A DNA stretch of 64,000 nucleotides from Alcaligenes faecalis. GTDB lineage: Bacteria > Pseudomonadota > Gammaproteobacteria > Burkholderiales > Burkholderiaceae_B. The position numbers were made by a program, and so were the translations under genes. Position 1 is the stretch's first letter. Every line of letters starts with the position of its first letter. Shown piece by piece: positions 63,666 through 64,000 of this stretch. Location of the stretch: contig NZ_CP031747.1 in the NCBI RefSeq assembly GCF_005311025.1, positions 992,001 to 1,056,000 on the forward strand, written 5' to 3'. The notes under the pieces were generated by a model. That model was not told the DNA's origin and did no database searches. It was given only the letters and a program-made list of their open reading frames with translations.

Positions 63666-64000
63666 ATGACTATCCCCAGCAATGTAGCCAACTTTAATGG
63701 TGCCGCTCCCGTAATTGATCCCGATGATGCAGTCATGCTGCTGATCGACCACCAAAGCGGCCTGTTTCAGACCGTGAAGGACATGCCCATGACCACCTTG
63801 CGTGACCATGCGGCAGCACTGGCCAAAATCGCCACCTTGAGCAAGTTGCCCGTGATTACCACGGCTTCCGTGCCACAAGGCCCGAACGGTCCTCTGATTC
63901 CCGAGATTCACCAGAATGCTCCCCACGCCCAATACGTGGCACGCAAGGGCGAGATCAATGCCTGGCACAACGAGGACTTTGTTGCCGCCGTCAAGGCAAC
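63666..64000 (+). CDS. Isochorismatase-family hydrolase (YcaC-like), N-terminal part
   Basis: The gene runs off the right edge, leaving about 111 residues. '[20 protein letters not shown]' carries the conserved Asp of the isochorismatase fold. '[20 protein letters not shown]' is very close to the YcaC group. The expected catalytic Cys lies beyond the window. Tandem ATG codons at 63663 and 63666 follow AGGAG; the second has better spacing (7 bases). It is probably co-transcribed with the pirin gene. The substrate is unknown. Confidence 0.88.
   Translation, partial: MTIPSNVANFNGAAPVIDPDDAVMLLIDHQSGLFQTVKDMPMTTLRDHAAALAKIATLSKLPVITTASVPQGPNGPLIPEIHQNAPHAQYVARKGEINAWHNEDFVAAVKA

Overview
The window looks like chromosomal DNA of a high-GC betaproteobacterium of the Alcaligenaceae, most like Alcaligenes. 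This is an inference from gene content and order: the cta (aa3 oxidase) cluster with its betaproteobacterial helper genes, the FmdB-DUF502-aspS block, PhaM, glmU/glmS, and a CIRCE element in front of rpoH. No rRNA, tRNA, CRISPR array, insertion sequence or prophage was seen. Both edges cut genes: an MFS transporter on the left and an isochorismatase-family hydrolase on the right.

Layout. 1-2.4 kb: end of a drug-type MFS transporter, a GNAT acetyltransferase and an AraC-type regulator. 2.5-11.2 kb: histidine utilisation. hutC is divergent from hutUH, and hutDIF converges on them from the right. Dyads resembling HutC operators lie in both control regions, and a toxin-antitoxin pair sits where the two transcription units meet. 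11.4-20.2 kb: an aminotransferase, ubiA, a Na+/H+ antiporter-like protein, and FmdB-DUF502-aspS followed by a ybhP-like phosphatase and clsB. 20.3-22.5 kb: glutathione-dependent formaldehyde oxidation (class III alcohol dehydrogenase plus S-formylglutathione hydrolase). 22.6-23.9 kb: rpoH with a perfect CIRCE operator upstream and a structured 3' region. 23.9-29.4 kb: a TonB-dependent copper receptor with a DUF2946 protein, then a large CPA1 antiporter with a cyclic-nucleotide-binding-like domain. 29.4-37.2 kb: the cytochrome c oxidase cluster (ctaC, ctaD, a 37-residue protein, DUF2970, ctaE, SURF1, a Sco-like protein, ctaA, ctaB), with no ctaG inside it. 37.4-44.4 kb: Nudix hydrolase, phaM, glmU, a glycosyltransferase, an Lrp-type regulator and glmS.

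44.5-56.3 kb holds the most striking structure: two complete iron-type surface-signalling modules facing each other. Each has the order ECF sigma factor, FecR-type regulator, TonB-dependent receptor with an N-terminal signalling domain, and YncE-like beta-propeller protein. One propeller looks like a soluble periplasmic protein and the other like a lipoprotein. A small unrecognised gene behind a perfect 16-bp palindrome lies between them. A strong Fur-box match precedes the first module and a weak one the second.

56.5-60.4 kb: an AcoR-type sigma-54 activator precedes a flavin monooxygenase. A -24/-12 promoter with a consensus match and a 10-bp inverted repeat lie between them, so this reads as a self-contained inducible oxidation unit. 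61-64 kb: a BON/CsbD stress-protein pair, then a LysR regulator divergent from a pirin gene and the start of an isochorismatase-family hydrolase.
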